Shown: positions 9,102 through 21,139, counted from the first letter of the stretch. The stretch: 64,000 bases of DNA from Pseudoxanthomonas sp. z9 (GCF_006542425.1 NZ_VFID01000004.1:1-64000); one strand, 5' to 3'. The notes: generated by a model not told the origin, from the sequence alone. Numbers and translations are program-made.

Positions 9102-10049
9102 TTAATGTTGGGGCCGTGTCGCCGCCGGGGTATTGCGGACCGCCCAGCTGAACAGACGCTGGGGGACCAGCAGCCCCTCGCCGTCGACGCTGCCCAGGCC
9201 CAGCACCCGCCCCCCGGGGCCGTGCACGGCCACCATTTCCGCCGATTCGCCCTGCCCCCGCAGGCGCTGGCCCATGCCGAAACGGCACGCGCCATCGGCA
9301 TCCAGGTCGCGGCGGGGAAAGCCGGTCAGGCCGGCCTCGACCGGCAGCAGCGCGGCCAGCAGCGCCGCCTCGCCCTCCCCGGCCAGCGCGTCCAGCGCCT
9401 CCAGGGTGTACATGCGCGGGGCCAGGAACGGCTCGACCCACAGCCGGCGCAGTTCGGCCACGTGGGCGCCGCATCCCAGCGCCTCGCCCAGATCGCGGAC
9501 CAGGCTGCGCACGTAGGTGCCGGAACCGCACTCGACCCGCAGCCGGACCCGGCTGCCTTCGACGTCCAGCACCTCGATGGCGTGGACCTCGACCTCGCGC
9601 TCGGGCGCCTCGATGGTCTCGCCCCGGCGAGCCTTGGCGTACAGCGGCTCGCCGCCCTGCTTGAGCGCCGAGTAGATGGGGGCGCGCTGGCGGATACGCC
9701 CGCGCAGCGGTGCCAGGGCGGCCTCCAGGTCGGCCGGATCCACCGTCGGTACCGGCCGCTGGCGCAGGATCGCACCATCGGCATCGTCACTGTCGGTGGT
9801 CACGCCCAGCACCGCGGTGGTCTCGTAGGCCTTGCGCGAACCCAGCAGCAGGCCGGCGATCTTGGTGGCCTCGCCGAAGCACAGCGGCAGCAGTCCGGTG
9901 GCGAGCGGGTCCAGGCTGCCGGTATGTCCGCCCTTCTCCGCGCGGAACAGCCGCCGCGCGGCCTGCAGGGCGGCGTTGGAACTGAGGCCCTGCGGCTTGT
10001 CCAGCAGCAGCAGCCCATCCAGCGGACGGAAGCGAATCTTCGGGGGCAT
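9102..10049 (-). CDS. truB: tRNA pseudouridine(55) synthase
   Basis: TruB, 315 residues, converts U55 of the T-loop of nearly all tRNAs to pseudouridine. The catalytic aspartate is D47 in [16 protein letters not shown]. The start [12 protein letters not shown] at 10049 has GGAGAGGG directly upstream; an upstream in-frame start is less likely. Typical family elements include DKPQGLSSN near residue 17 and [15 protein letters not shown] in the second half; a PUA-like C-terminal part follows. It lies downstream of rbfA and upstream of rpsO in the conserved translation gene block. Confidence 0.97.
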   Translation of the reverse strand: MPPKIRFRPLDGLLLLDKPQGLSSNAALQAARRLFRAEKGGHTGSLDPLATGLLPLCFGEATKIAGLLLGSRKAYETTAVLGVTTDSDDADGAILRQRPVPTVDPADLEAALAPLRGRIRQRAPIYSALKQGGEPLYAKARRGETIEAPEREVEVHAIEVLDVEGSRVRLRVECGSGTYVRSLVRDLGEALGCGAHVAELRRLWVEPFLAPRMYTLEALDALAGEGEAALLAALLPVEAGLTGFPRRDLDADGACRFGMGQRLRGQGESAEMVAVHGPGGRVLGLGSVDGEGLLVPQRLFSWAVRNTPAATRPQH

Positions 10050-10190
10050 CCCTCTCCGGGTTCCTTTCAGAGTCATCGGGCACGGCCTGCACCTGCACGG
10101 CGGCCGCGACGACACGATGGGTCGGCGGGGCCAGGCCCGCCCAGTATCAACGAAAAACGGCGCCGGCGCGGTGCGCGCCGGGGCCGGCCA

Positions 10191-10562
10191 TCAGCCCTGG
10201 TCGTCGCCGGAACCGTGTTCCGGCAAATCACGCAGCAACTGGTCGATGCGCTCGCCGCGATCCACCGAATCGTCGTAGTGGAAATGCAGTTCCGGCACGT
10301 GGCGCAGCTTGACCCGGCGGGCCAGCTCCATCCGCAATTCGCGCGCCAGTTCGCGCAGCCCCTTGATCGCATCCGCGGAGCGTTCCGGCATCAACGCCGT
10401 CACGTAGACCTGGGCATGCGCCAGGTCACGCGAGACCTCGACATCGGACACGCTCACCGACGGCAGGCCGTACTCGCGCACGGCCTCGTGCACCAGCGTG
10501 CCCAGCTCGCGGCGGAGCTGTGCGGAGATGCGGTCGGTACGGTGGAAGGATTTGGTGGGCAT
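10191..10562 (-). CDS. rbfA: 30S ribosome-binding factor A
   Basis: RbfA, 123 residues, a late maturation factor for the 30S subunit and a cold-adaptation protein that contacts helix 1 of 16S rRNA. The KH-like fold is recognisable from FHRTDRISAQLRRELGTLV at the N-terminus, then VSDVEVSRDLAHAQVYVT and the C-terminal VPELHFHYDDSVDRGERI. The C-terminal tail is acidic and short. Unusually, a GATTCCC repeat array ends 5 bp before the ATG and no Shine-Dalgarno sequence is visible. Gene order infB-rbfA-truB is standard. Confidence 0.96.
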   Translation of the reverse strand: MPTKSFHRTDRISAQLRRELGTLVHEAVREYGLPSVSVSDVEVSRDLAHAQVYVTALMPERSADAIKGLRELARELRMELARRVKLRHVPELHFHYDDSVDRGERIDQLLRDLPEHGSGDDQG

Positions 10563-10567
10563 TGGTA

Positions 10568-10670
10568 CGGGAATCGGGAATGGGAAATCGGGAATCGCGG
10601 GCGTGCTGCGGGCGGAACCGGGAGAAGGGAAACCGCCCTGCGATTCCCCATTCCCGATTCCCTATTCCCG
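10568..10670. repeat. GGGAATC heptad repeat, inverted pair between infB and rbfA
   Basis: Two blocks of degenerate heptads, GGGAATC (10568-10598) and its complement GATTCCC (10641-10670), face each other across ~42 bp. The arms match over about 30 nt with a few mismatches, so the transcript could form a long hairpin between the infB stop (10671) and the rbfA start (10562). The same heptad recurs at 41109-41134. I recall this type of repeat as common in Xanthomonadaceae intergenic DNA. Confidence 0.85.
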
Positions 10671-13316
<2,646 letters not shown>

Positions 13317-13426
13317 TCGGATCCTAGTTTCTTTGTAGCGCCCCTCTGCCGTCAGCGAAGGAGCGCCCCATTTCAAGGTTGGGGATTCTAAGCCCTGCGG
13401 GTGCCAGGGCGGTGCTCATCGGTGGA

Positions 13427-14938
13427 TCATTCGCCGCGCTCCAGGCGGGCGATCTCCTCGGCACGGGCGGCCAGGATCAGCGCCGCGGCGCGTCCCTCGT
13501 CCATCCCTTCGATGCCAAATTCCACCACTTCGTCGGCGGCCAGGTCCGACAGGTCCTCGCTGGTACGGACGCCCTGCGCGGCCAGCGCGTAGGCGGTTTC
13601 CTCGTCCATGCCTTCCAGTGCCAGCAGGTCGTCGGCGGGCTGGTTCTCCTCCAGGCCCTCCTCCTCGGCCAGGGCCTCGTTCAGCAGGGCGTCGCGGGCG
13701 CGGGCCCGCAGTTCCTCGACGATGTCCTCGTCGAAGCCTTCGACGGCCAGCAGCTCGCCGACCGGCACGTAGGCGATTTCCTCGACCGTGCTGAAGCCCT
13801 CGCTGACCAGGATGGCGGCGATTTCCTCGTCCACCTCCAGCTTGTCCATGAACAGCTGGCGGGCCACGGCCTGCTCGGCCTCGGACTTGGCGGCGACCTG
13901 GTCCTGGGTCATGACGTTGAGCTGCCAGCCGGTCAGGCGGCTGGCCAGGCGCACGTTCTGGCCGCCCTTGCCGATGGCCTGGGCCAGCCGGTCCTCGGCC
14001 ACCGCCAGATCCATCGAGTGCTTTTCCTCGTCAACGATGATCGACTGCACCTCGGCCGGCGCCATCGCGTTGATGACGAAGGTGGCCGGGTTGTCGTTCC
14101 ACAGCACGATGTCCACGCGCTCGCCGTTGAGCTCGTTCGACACCGCCTGCACGCGCGAACCGCGCATGCCGATGCAGGCGCCGATGGGATCGGTGCGGCT
14201 GTCGTGCGCCAGCACCGCGATCTTGGCGCGGTCGCCCGGATCACGCGCGCAGGCCTTGATCTCGACCAGGCCCTGGCCCACTTCCGGCACTTCCAGCTTG
14301 AACAGCTCGATCATGAATTCCGGCGCGGCGCGGCTGATGAACAGCTGCGGGCCGCGGGGCTCGGAACGCACGTCGTACAGGTAGCCGCGCACACGGTCGC
14401 CGGCGCGCAACACGTCGCGCGGGATGCCCTTGTCCTTCGGGATGAAGGCCTCGGCGTTGCCGCCCAGGTCCACGTAGATGTTGCCGCGCTCGGCACGCTT
14501 GACCACGCCGGTGACCAGTTCGCCGACGCGATCCTTCCACGCATCCACCACCTGCTGGCGCTCGGCTTCGCGCACGCGCTGCACGATCACCTGCTTGGCG
14601 GCCTGCGCGGCGATGCGCCCGAAGTCCGGGTTCTCGATCTGCTCCTCGATCCAGTCGCCGACCTCGACGCCCTCGGCCTCGTCGACGGCGTCCATCAGGC
14701 GGAGCTGGCGATCCGGCGATTCCATCACCACGTCGTCGGCCACCACTTCCCAGCGGCGGAAGGTTTCGTAGCTGCCGTCCTTGTGATCAATCGAAACGCG
14801 CACCGACACGTCCTGATCCAGATAGCGCTTCTTGGCGGCGGACGCCAGCGCGGCTTCGATGGCATCGAAGATCACCTCGCGCGGCACGCCTTTCTCGTTG
14901 GCGACCGCATCCACCACCAGCAAAAGTTCCTTACTCAT
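13427..14938 (-). CDS. nusA: transcription termination/antitermination protein NusA
   Basis: NusA, 503 residues, binds RNA polymerase and regulates pausing, termination and antitermination. The start MSKELLLVVDAVANEKGVPRE (14938) is the family start, only 4 bp after the rimP stop. An N-terminal polymerase-binding domain is followed by an S1 domain, two KH domains (GACIGMRGSRVQ and AIGKGGQNVRLAS), and two acidic helix-hairpin-helix repeats at the C-terminus (VEGFDEDIVEELR and LEGMDEETAYALAA), the architecture found in E. coli. It is followed by infB after 110 bp. Confidence 0.98.
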   Translation of the reverse strand: MSKELLLVVDAVANEKGVPREVIFDAIEAALASAAKKRYLDQDVSVRVSIDHKDGSYETFRRWEVVADDVVMESPDRQLRLMDAVDEAEGVEVGDWIEEQIENPDFGRIAAQAAKQVIVQRVREAERQQVVDAWKDRVGELVTGVVKRAERGNIYVDLGGNAEAFIPKDKGIPRDVLRAGDRVRGYLYDVRSEPRGPQLFISRAAPEFMIELFKLEVPEVGQGLVEIKACARDPGDRAKIAVLAHDSRTDPIGACIGMRGSRVQAVSNELNGERVDIVLWNDNPATFVINAMAPAEVQSIIVDEEKHSMDLAVAEDRLAQAIGKGGQNVRLASRLTGWQLNVMTQDQVAAKSEAEQAVARQLFMDKLEVDEEIAAILVSEGFSTVEEIAYVPVGELLAVEGFDEDIVEELRARARDALLNEALAEEEGLEENQPADDLLALEGMDEETAYALAAQGVRTSEDLSDLAADEVVEFGIEGMDEGRAAALILAARAEEIARLERGE

Positions 14939-14942
14939 CAGT

Positions 14943-15566
14943 TCACTCCGCACGCGGCTTGCGAGCCGCCGGCTTGTTGGGTTGTTGCTTGGATTCCTGC
15001 TTCGCCGCGCCCTTCCTGCCGGCTGCGGCTCCGCCAGCGGTGCCGGCCTTGCGGCCGCCACCCTTGGGTTTTTCGGGGGCCAGGCCCAGGGCCGCCCAAT
15101 CGGGGACCAGCCTGGCCTTGTCAATATTATCGAACGCCACGGACAACGCCGCGCCGTCGACGGTGAAAACGACCTGTCCGTCCTCGACCCGGGTGATTTC
15201 TCCCTGCAGGCGGCGGCGCCCGTCCTGGGGCAGCTTCAGTACCACCTTGGCGCTTTCGCCCTGGTGGCGCGCGAACTGCGCCAGGGTGAACAGGGGCCGG
15301 TCGACGCCCGGGGAAGACACTTCCAGGGTGTAGTTGCCGGAAATCGGGTCCTCGACGTCCAGTTGCGCCGATACCTCGCGGCTGACCGCCTCGCAGTCGT
15401 CGATGTTGACGAAACGGCTGTCACGCTCGGCATCCTGCACGTCGATGTACAGCCGCAAGGTGGCGCCGCCGGGCGCGGGCAGGTACTCGATGCCCAGCAG
15501 CTCGAGCCCGAGCGCCTGCACCGTGGGGGCCAGGAGTTCCGAGATTTGAGTGGCCTTGTCGCTCAC
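14943..15566 (-). CDS. rimP: ribosome maturation factor RimP
   Basis: RimP, 207 residues, assists assembly of the 30S head. The start is GTG at 15566 ([14 protein letters not shown]), with AAAGG about 8 bp upstream. The core carries [28 protein letters not shown] and the [14 protein letters not shown] motif typical of the family. The protein has an extra Lys/Ala/Gln-rich, basic C-terminal tail of about 45 residues (from about residue 160) that is disordered-looking and may bind RNA. It is the first protein gene of the rimP-nusA-infB block. Confidence 0.96.
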   Translation of the reverse strand: MSDKATQISELLAPTVQALGLELLGIEYLPAPGGATLRLYIDVQDAERDSRFVNIDDCEAVSREVSAQLDVEDPISGNYTLEVSSPGVDRPLFTLAQFARHQGESAKVVLKLPQDGRRRLQGEITRVEDGQVVFTVDGAALSVAFDNIDKARLVPDWAALGLAPEKPKGGGRKAGTAGGAAAGRKGAAKQESKQQPNKPAARKPRAE

Positions 15567-15600
15567 GGAATGACCTTTTTGCCAGGTAAAGTCTGGTTGC

Positions 15601-15633
15601 AGAAAACAACAAGGGGCCCGGTGGGCCCCTTGT
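15601..15633 (-). terminator. attenuator/terminator between tRNA-fMet and rimP
   Basis: An 11-bp stem (ACAAGGGGCCC/GGGCCCCTTGT) with a 3-nt loop followed on the minus strand by TGTTTTCT. In E. coli a terminator lies at the same place between metY and rimP, where NusA modulates read-through; the position here fits that scheme. Confidence 0.75.
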
Positions 15634-15732
15634 CCGATAACGCTGGATTTCGGTGTGAAAGCGGAAGCATGCGCTTTCACGAGCCCGAGCTTCGGACGTG
15701 GAAGTCTTGATGACTTCCGCGACCGCAAAGCT

Positions 15733-15809
15733 TGGTAGCGGGGGCAGGATTTGAACCTGCGACCTTCGGGTTATGAGCCCGACGAGCTGCCAGACTGCTC
15801 CACCCCGCA
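15733..15809 (-). tRNA. initiator tRNA-fMet (CAT)
   Basis: A complete 77-nt tRNA with encoded CCA. The anticodon loop reads CTCATAA. It is an initiator rather than an elongator: the anticodon stem has three consecutive G-C pairs (TCGGG/CCCGA), D-stem pair A11-U24 is present (GAGC/GCTC), and base 1 (T) does not pair with base 72 (T). It heads the rimP-nusA-infB transcript as in many gammaproteobacteria. Confidence 0.97.
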
Positions 15810-15820
15810 GCAGAAGCGGA

Positions 15821-15849
15821 ATTATGAAGGCTTCCGTGGATTCTTGCAA
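15821..15849 (-). promoter_or_regulatory. promoter of tRNA-fMet/rimP/nusA/infB
   Basis: On the minus strand: -35 TTGCAA (15844-15849), 17-bp spacer, -10 CATAAT (15821-15826). It ends about 11 bp before the first base of the tRNA, a typical distance for a stable-RNA promoter. Confidence 0.75.
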
Positions 15850-15910
15850 GCCTTCCCATCAACAAAAACTATCCGTCGCCGAAAAAATCAGGCGGCGGAG
15901 GCGGAATGGT

Positions 15911-17362
15911 TCAGCCGGCGAACGCCTGCTGGCACCACGCCATGATCGGGTTCCAGAAGATGCCCAGCACCAGCAGCGCCAGCGCGTTCACCCCGAACAC
16001 CACCGGTACCACCCGGTCCTGGCGCACCGGCTGGCGCTCGCCCACCGGTTCGTCGAAGTACATGACCTTGATGACCCGCAGGTAATAGAACGCGCCAATC
16101 ACCGCGCAGACCACGCCCAGGATCGCCAGCCAGGTGAAGCCGCCCTTCAGCGCGGCGCCCAGCACCACCAGCTTGGCCCAGAAGCCCAGGAACGGCGGCA
16201 CGCCGGCCAGCGAGGCCATCACACACAGCACCAGTCCGGCCTGCCACGGGTTGCGGGCGTTCAGGCCCTTGAAGTCGTCGATCTTGTCGGCCTCGAAGCC
16301 CTGCCGCGACAGCACCACGATGGCGCCGAACGCCGCCGCCGACATCAGCGCGTAGCTGATCGCGTAGAACAGCGCCGCGGAATAACCGGTCGCGCCGCCG
16401 CCGGCGAAGCCGACCAGCAGGAAGCCCACGTGCGAGACGGTGGAATACGCCAGCATGCGCTTGAGGTTGGTCTGGGCAATGGCGATCAGGTTGCCGATCA
16501 CCAGCGACGCCGCGGCCAGGCCGGCCAGCAGCCACTGCCACTGTTCGGTGACCGGGCCAACCCCGCTTTCCAGCAGGCGGTAGGCCATGCCGAACGCGGC
16601 CAGCTTGGGGCCGGAGCTGATGAACAGCGTGATCGGGGTCGGCGCGCCCTGGTAGACGTCCGGTAGCCACATGTGGAACGGGGCCGCGCCCAGCTTGAAG
16701 GCCACGCCAGCGACCATGAACACCACACCGGTCAGCAGCAGGGTGCGATCGGTGGCGCCCGCGATGGCGGCATGGATGCCGTCCAGGTGCAGCGTGCCGG
16801 TGGCGCCGTAGACCAGCGACATGCCGTAGAGCAGCAGGCCAGACGCGAGCGAACCCAGCACGATGTACTTCATCGCCGCTTCCGCCGACAGGCCGTCCTC
16901 GCGGTTCAACGCGACCAACGCGTACGAGCACAGCGCCAGCAGTTCCAAGCCCAGGTAGACCATGACCAGGCTGCCGGCCGACACCATCATCATCATGCCG
17001 GCGGTCGCCAGCATCACCAGCACCGGCACTTCGCCCGGATACAGCTTGCGCTCGCGCAGGTACGGCCAGGCGTAAACCAGCGACAGTCCGCTGACCAGCA
17101 GGATCGCCAGCTTGGTGACATTGGCCATCACGTCGCGGACGAACATGCCGTTGAACACGGACCCGCTGCCGCCGACGTCGGTGAGGATCATGAAGAACGA
17201 GACCGCCAGCGTGGCCAGGGCCAGCAGGTGGGTGATCACCCGTTGGCGGTCGCTGAGGAACAGATCCAGCATCAGCAGCGCGAACGCGCCGGCGATCAGC
17301 ACGACTTCCGGCAGCAGCGGCAGCAGGTCGGCGGCGGTGGGGAGCATCGACGTGGTCATCAT
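15911..17362 (-). CDS. nuoN: NADH-quinone oxidoreductase subunit N
   Basis: NuoN, 483 residues, one of three antiporter-like proton-pumping subunits in the membrane arm of complex I. About 14 hydrophobic helices are visible, with the conserved charged motifs of the Mrp family (LGLELLALCSYALVA, AEAAMKYIVLGSLASG, LGAAPFHMWLPDVYQGAPTP, LKRMLAYSTVSHVGF). It is the last gene of the nuo operon, 6 bp after nuoM. Either of two adjacent Met codons could be the start. No convincing intrinsic terminator follows it. Confidence 0.97.
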   Translation of the reverse strand: MMTTSMLPTAADLLPLLPEVVLIAGAFALLMLDLFLSDRQRVITHLLALATLAVSFFMILTDVGGSGSVFNGMFVRDVMANVTKLAILLVSGLSLVYAWPYLRERKLYPGEVPVLVMLATAGMMMMVSAGSLVMVYLGLELLALCSYALVALNREDGLSAEAAMKYIVLGSLASGLLLYGMSLVYGATGTLHLDGIHAAIAGATDRTLLLTGVVFMVAGVAFKLGAAPFHMWLPDVYQGAPTPITLFISSGPKLAAFGMAYRLLESGVGPVTEQWQWLLAGLAAASLVIGNLIAIAQTNLKRMLAYSTVSHVGFLLVGFAGGGATGYSAALFYAISYALMSAAAFGAIVVLSRQGFEADKIDDFKGLNARNPWQAGLVLCVMASLAGVPPFLGFWAKLVVLGAALKGGFTWLAILGVVCAVIGAFYYLRVIKVMYFDEPVGERQPVRQDRVVPVVFGVNALALLVLGIFWNPIMAWCQQAFAG

Positions 17363-17368
17363 TCTTCC

Positions 17369-18880
17369 TTACAGCTTGCTGTTGGCGAGCTGCATCGCCA
17401 GGTTCGCAATCGACGGTTCCATCAGGTCCACCAGCGGCTTGGGATACACGCCCAGCACCAGCACGCCGATGGCGAACACGCCCAGCACCAGCGCCTCGCG
17501 CCCGTTGATGTCCTTGAGCTCGGCCACGTGCGAATTGGCCACCTCGCCGTACATCACCCGCTTGATCAGCCACAAGGTGTAGGCGGCGCCGATGATCAGG
17601 GTCAGCGCGGCGACCAGCGCGATCAGCGGATGCTTCTGGAAGCTGGCCACGATCACCATGAACTCGCCGACGAAACCGCTGGTGCCCGGCAGGCCGGAGT
17701 TGGCCATGCCGAACAGCACGAAGAACACCGCGAACCAGGGCATCACGTTGGCGACGCCGCCGTAGTCCTTGATCATGCGGGTATGCATGCGGTCGTACAG
17801 CACGCCGACGCAGGAGAACATCGCGCCGGAGACGAAGCCGTGCGAAATCATCTGCACCATCGCGCCCTGCAGGCCCAGGCGCGCGCCGTCCAGGTTGCCG
17901 TAGTCGCGGACCAGGCCGAAGGCGATGAAGATGCCCAGGGTGACGAAGCCCATGTGCGAGACCGACGAGTACGCGATCAGCTTCTTCATGTCGTCCTGCA
18001 CCAGCGCCACCAGGCCGACATAGACCACGCCGATCAGCGACAGCAGGATCACCAGCCAGGCCCATTCGAAGCCGGCGTCCGGCAGGATCGGCAGGGTGAA
18101 TCGCAGGAAGCCGTAGCCACCGATCTTCAGCATGATCGCCGCCAGGATCACCGAACCGGCGGTCGGCGCCTCCACGTGCGCGTCCGGCAACCAGGTGTGG
18201 ACCGGGAACATCGGCACCTTGACCGCGAAGGCGATCAGGAAGGCGAAGAACAGCCAGGTCTGCTCCTTGGCATTCAGCGGCAGCGTGTACAGGTCCGCCA
18301 GCTGGAAGCTGCCGCCCTTCAGGTACAGGTAGATCAGGCCGATCAGCATGAACACCGACCCGAGGAAGGTGTACAGGAAGAACTTGATCGAAGCATAGAT
18401 GCGGCGCGGGCCGCCCCACACGCCGATGATCAGGAACATCGGGATCAGCATGCCTTCGAAGAAGACATAGAACAGGATGGCGTCCAGCGCGCAGAACACG
18501 CCGATCATCAGGCCTTCCAGGAACAGGAACGCGGCCACGTACTGGCTGACCCGCTTCTCGACCGCCGACCATGCGCCGATCAGCGCCAGCACCGTGGTGA
18601 GCGTGGTCAGCACGATCAGCGCGACCGAGATGCCGTCGGCGCCCAGCGCGTACCAGATGTTGAACGCCGGCACCCAGGCGCGCTTTTCGGCGAACTGCAT
18701 GCCGGGGTTGGCGAAGTCGAAGCCGGTCAGCAGCGGCAGGCTCGCCAGGAAGGTCAGCAGCGCCACGCCCAATGCCACCCAGCGGGCGGCACTGGCGCGA
18801 CGGTTGCCCAGGGCGAGGACCAGCGCGCCGCCGAGAATCGGCAGCCAGATCAGAATGCTAAGCAAAGGCCAGTTCGACAC
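17369..18880 (-). CDS. nuoM: NADH-quinone oxidoreductase subunit M
   Basis: NuoM, 503 residues, antiporter-like proton-translocating subunit of complex I. It has ~14 membrane helices and the family motifs FEGMLIPMFLIIGVWGG, KVPMFPVHTWLPDAHVEAPT and MKKLIAYSSVSHMGFV, containing the key Glu and Lys residues for proton movement. It lies between nuoL (32 bp upstream) and nuoN (6 bp downstream). Confidence 0.98.
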   Translation of the reverse strand: MSNWPLLSILIWLPILGGALVLALGNRRASAARWVALGVALLTFLASLPLLTGFDFANPGMQFAEKRAWVPAFNIWYALGADGISVALIVLTTLTTVLALIGAWSAVEKRVSQYVAAFLFLEGLMIGVFCALDAILFYVFFEGMLIPMFLIIGVWGGPRRIYASIKFFLYTFLGSVFMLIGLIYLYLKGGSFQLADLYTLPLNAKEQTWLFFAFLIAFAVKVPMFPVHTWLPDAHVEAPTAGSVILAAIMLKIGGYGFLRFTLPILPDAGFEWAWLVILLSLIGVVYVGLVALVQDDMKKLIAYSSVSHMGFVTLGIFIAFGLVRDYGNLDGARLGLQGAMVQMISHGFVSGAMFSCVGVLYDRMHTRMIKDYGGVANVMPWFAVFFVLFGMANSGLPGTSGFVGEFMVIVASFQKHPLIALVAALTLIIGAAYTLWLIKRVMYGEVANSHVAELKDINGREALVLGVFAIGVLVLGVYPKPLVDLMEPSIANLAMQLANSKL

Positions 18881-18912
18881 GAGTGGTATCCGTTAATTCA
18901 GCGCCAGGGCGG

Positions 18913-21132
18913 TCATTGCCAGAACCGGATGAGCACGGCCAGCAGTGCAATCAGGCCGAGGATCATCGCGAAGGCGTAGTGGTAGAGGAAACCCGACTGG
19001 GTACGGCGCAACAGGTTGGCGGCCAGGTCCACGATGCGGGCGCTGCCGTTGACGGCCACGCCGTCGATCAGGTGAGTATCGATGGCACGCGACGCCTTGC
19101 CGAGCTTCACGCTGCCGCCGGCCAGTCCACCGATCCACAGATCATCCATGCCGTACTTGTTCTCCAGGATGCGGACCGGCAACGCGAATATCTTGCGCAG
19201 CTTGCCCGGCAGTTCCGGCTTGATCAGGTACAGGAAGGTCGCCAGGAGGAAACCGGCCACGGTCAGCAGGAACGGCGGCGCCTGCATGCCGTGCAGGGCG
19301 AATTCGAACGGACCGTGGAAGGTTTCCTTCAATTGGCCCACCGTGTCCGAAGCCGGCGTGATGAAGTCGATCGCGCCCAGGAAGAACGGCAGTTGCTCGT
19401 GGTGGCCGCTCCAGTCGGTGCCGAACAGCATCGGCCCGACGGTGAAGTAGCCGATCAGGATCGACGGGATCGCCAGCAGGATCAGCGGCACGGTCACCAC
19501 CCACGGCGATTCGTGCGGTTCGTGCGCGCCATGGTGGCCATGATCGTCGCCATGGTGATCATCATGCGCATCGTTATGCGTATCGGCATGGTGATCGTCG
19601 TGGCCGTGATCGGCATGGGCCTCGCGGAAGCGCTCCTTGCCGTGGAAGGTCAGGTACAGCAGGCGGAAGCTGTAGAAGCTGGTGACGAACACGCCCAGCA
19701 GCACCGCCCAGTAGCCGTAGTTGGCGACCCATTCGCTGGGACCGCTGATGCCCTGCGCCATCGTGCCCAGCTCGGCCACCTTGTGGGCGAACTCGCCGGC
19801 CTGCTCCTGGTGGTGCTTGGCCGCCTCGATGATGGTGTCCTTGGAATAGAAGCCGGACAGGAACGGCGTTCCGACCAGCGCCAGGGTACCGATCAGGCTG
19901 GTGATCCAGGTGATCGGCATGTACTTGCGCAGGCCGCCCATCTTGCGCATGTCCTGCTCGTGGTGCATGCCGATGATGACCGAGCCGGCGGCCAGGAACA
20001 GCAGCGCCTTGAAGAACGCGTGGGTCATCAGGTGGAACACCGCCGCCGAATACGCCGACACGCCCAGTGCCACGGTCATGTAGCCCAGCTGCGACAGGGT
20101 GGAGTACGCGACCACGCGCTTGATGTCGTTCTGCACGATGCCGATCAGGCCGGTGAAGAACGCGGTGGTGGCGCCGATGAACAGCACGAAGTCCAGCGCG
20201 GTCTGCGACAGCTCGAACAGCGGCGACATGCGCGCCACCATGAAGATGCCGGCGGTCACCATCGTCGCCGCGTGGATCAGCGCCGAGATCGGGGTCGGGC
20301 CTTCCATCGAGTCCGGCAGCCAGACGTGCAGCGGCACCTGGGCCGACTTGCCCATCGCACCGATGAACAGGCAGATGCAGATGAGGGTGGCCATCGACCA
20401 GATCAGCGGCTGGTCCAGCACCTGCCAGGTAAACACGCCCGGGATGCTGATGGCGCCGGACCATACCGGAATCGCCTTGCCGGCAAGCAGCGGCGCGTTG
20501 GCGAACACGGTGGCGTAGTCCAGCGTGCCGAACATGAACAACACCGCGGCGATACCCAGCAGGAAGCCGAAGTCGCCGACGCGGTTGACCAGGAACGCCT
20601 TGAGGTTGGCGAAGATCGCCGACGGGCGCTTGAACCAGAAACCGATCAGCAGGTACGAGACCAGGCCCACCGCTTCCCAGCCGAAGAACAGCTGCAGGAA
20701 GTTGTTGCTCATCACCAGCATCAGCATGCTGAAGGTGAAAAGCGAGATGTAGCTGAAGAAGCGCTGGTAACCCGGGTCTTCGGCCATGTAGCCGATGGTG
20801 TAGATGTGCACCAGCAACGAGACGAAGGTCACCACCACCATCATCATCGCGGTCAGCTTGTCGATCATGAAACCGACGTGCGCGCTGTAGTTGCCCACCT
20901 CGAAGAAGGTGTAGACATTCTGGTTGAACGGCGAGGCGCCCTGCCCGACCAGCTGGTACAGCACCCAGCCCGACAGCGCGCAGCTGACGGCAACGCCCAG
21001 GATGGTGACGACATGCGAGCCGGCGCGGCCGACCTGGCGGCCGAACAGCCCGGCGATGATGCTGCCCAGCAGCGGCGCCAGCACGATGGCCAGCAGCACG
21101 TTCTTGGAAATTGCGACTTCCAGACCTGTCAT
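18913..21132 (-). CDS. nuoL: NADH-quinone oxidoreductase subunit L
   Basis: NuoL, 739 residues, the distal antiporter-like subunit of complex I with the long lateral helix at its C-terminal side. Motifs: FGWEAVGLVSYLLIGFW, GKSAQVPLHVWLPDSMEGPTP and IKRVVAYSTLSQLGYM. It is longer than the ~613-residue E. coli protein partly because of a hydrophilic His/Asp-rich stretch at residues 506-540 (14 His and 9 Asp in 35 residues) between transmembrane segments. His-rich loops of variable length occur at this site in other proteobacterial NuoL proteins as far as I recall. nuoK lies 7 bp upstream. Confidence 0.98.
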   Translation of the reverse strand: MTGLEVAISKNVLLAIVLAPLLGSIIAGLFGRQVGRAGSHVVTILGVAVSCALSGWVLYQLVGQGASPFNQNVYTFFEVGNYSAHVGFMIDKLTAMMMVVVTFVSLLVHIYTIGYMAEDPGYQRFFSYISLFTFSMLMLVMSNNFLQLFFGWEAVGLVSYLLIGFWFKRPSAIFANLKAFLVNRVGDFGFLLGIAAVLFMFGTLDYATVFANAPLLAGKAIPVWSGAISIPGVFTWQVLDQPLIWSMATLICICLFIGAMGKSAQVPLHVWLPDSMEGPTPISALIHAATMVTAGIFMVARMSPLFELSQTALDFVLFIGATTAFFTGLIGIVQNDIKRVVAYSTLSQLGYMTVALGVSAYSAAVFHLMTHAFFKALLFLAAGSVIIGMHHEQDMRKMGGLRKYMPITWITSLIGTLALVGTPFLSGFYSKDTIIEAAKHHQEQAGEFAHKVAELGTMAQGISGPSEWVANYGYWAVLLGVFVTSFYSFRLLYLTFHGKERFREAHADHGHDDHHADTHNDAHDDHHGDDHGHHGAHEPHESPWVVTVPLILLAIPSILIGYFTVGPMLFGTDWSGHHEQLPFFLGAIDFITPASDTVGQLKETFHGPFEFALHGMQAPPFLLTVAGFLLATFLYLIKPELPGKLRKIFALPVRILENKYGMDDLWIGGLAGGSVKLGKASRAIDTHLIDGVAVNGSARIVDLAANLLRRTQSGFLYHYAFAMILGLIALLAVLIRFWQ

Positions 21133-21139
21133 GGGTGCA

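Noticed and set aside
10568..10670. CRISPR array
   Set aside because: The repeats are 7-bp degenerate heptads in inverted blocks without unique spacers.
15876..15905. CGCCG/CGGCG arms around a T run after nuoN as a terminator
   Set aside because: The T run lies in the loop rather than after the stem, so it does not have the form of an intrinsic terminator.
15888..18572. Long alternative frame (894 codons) on the minus strand across nuoN and nuoM
   Set aside because: It lies in a shifted frame over two well-supported complex I genes and has no recognisable domains.
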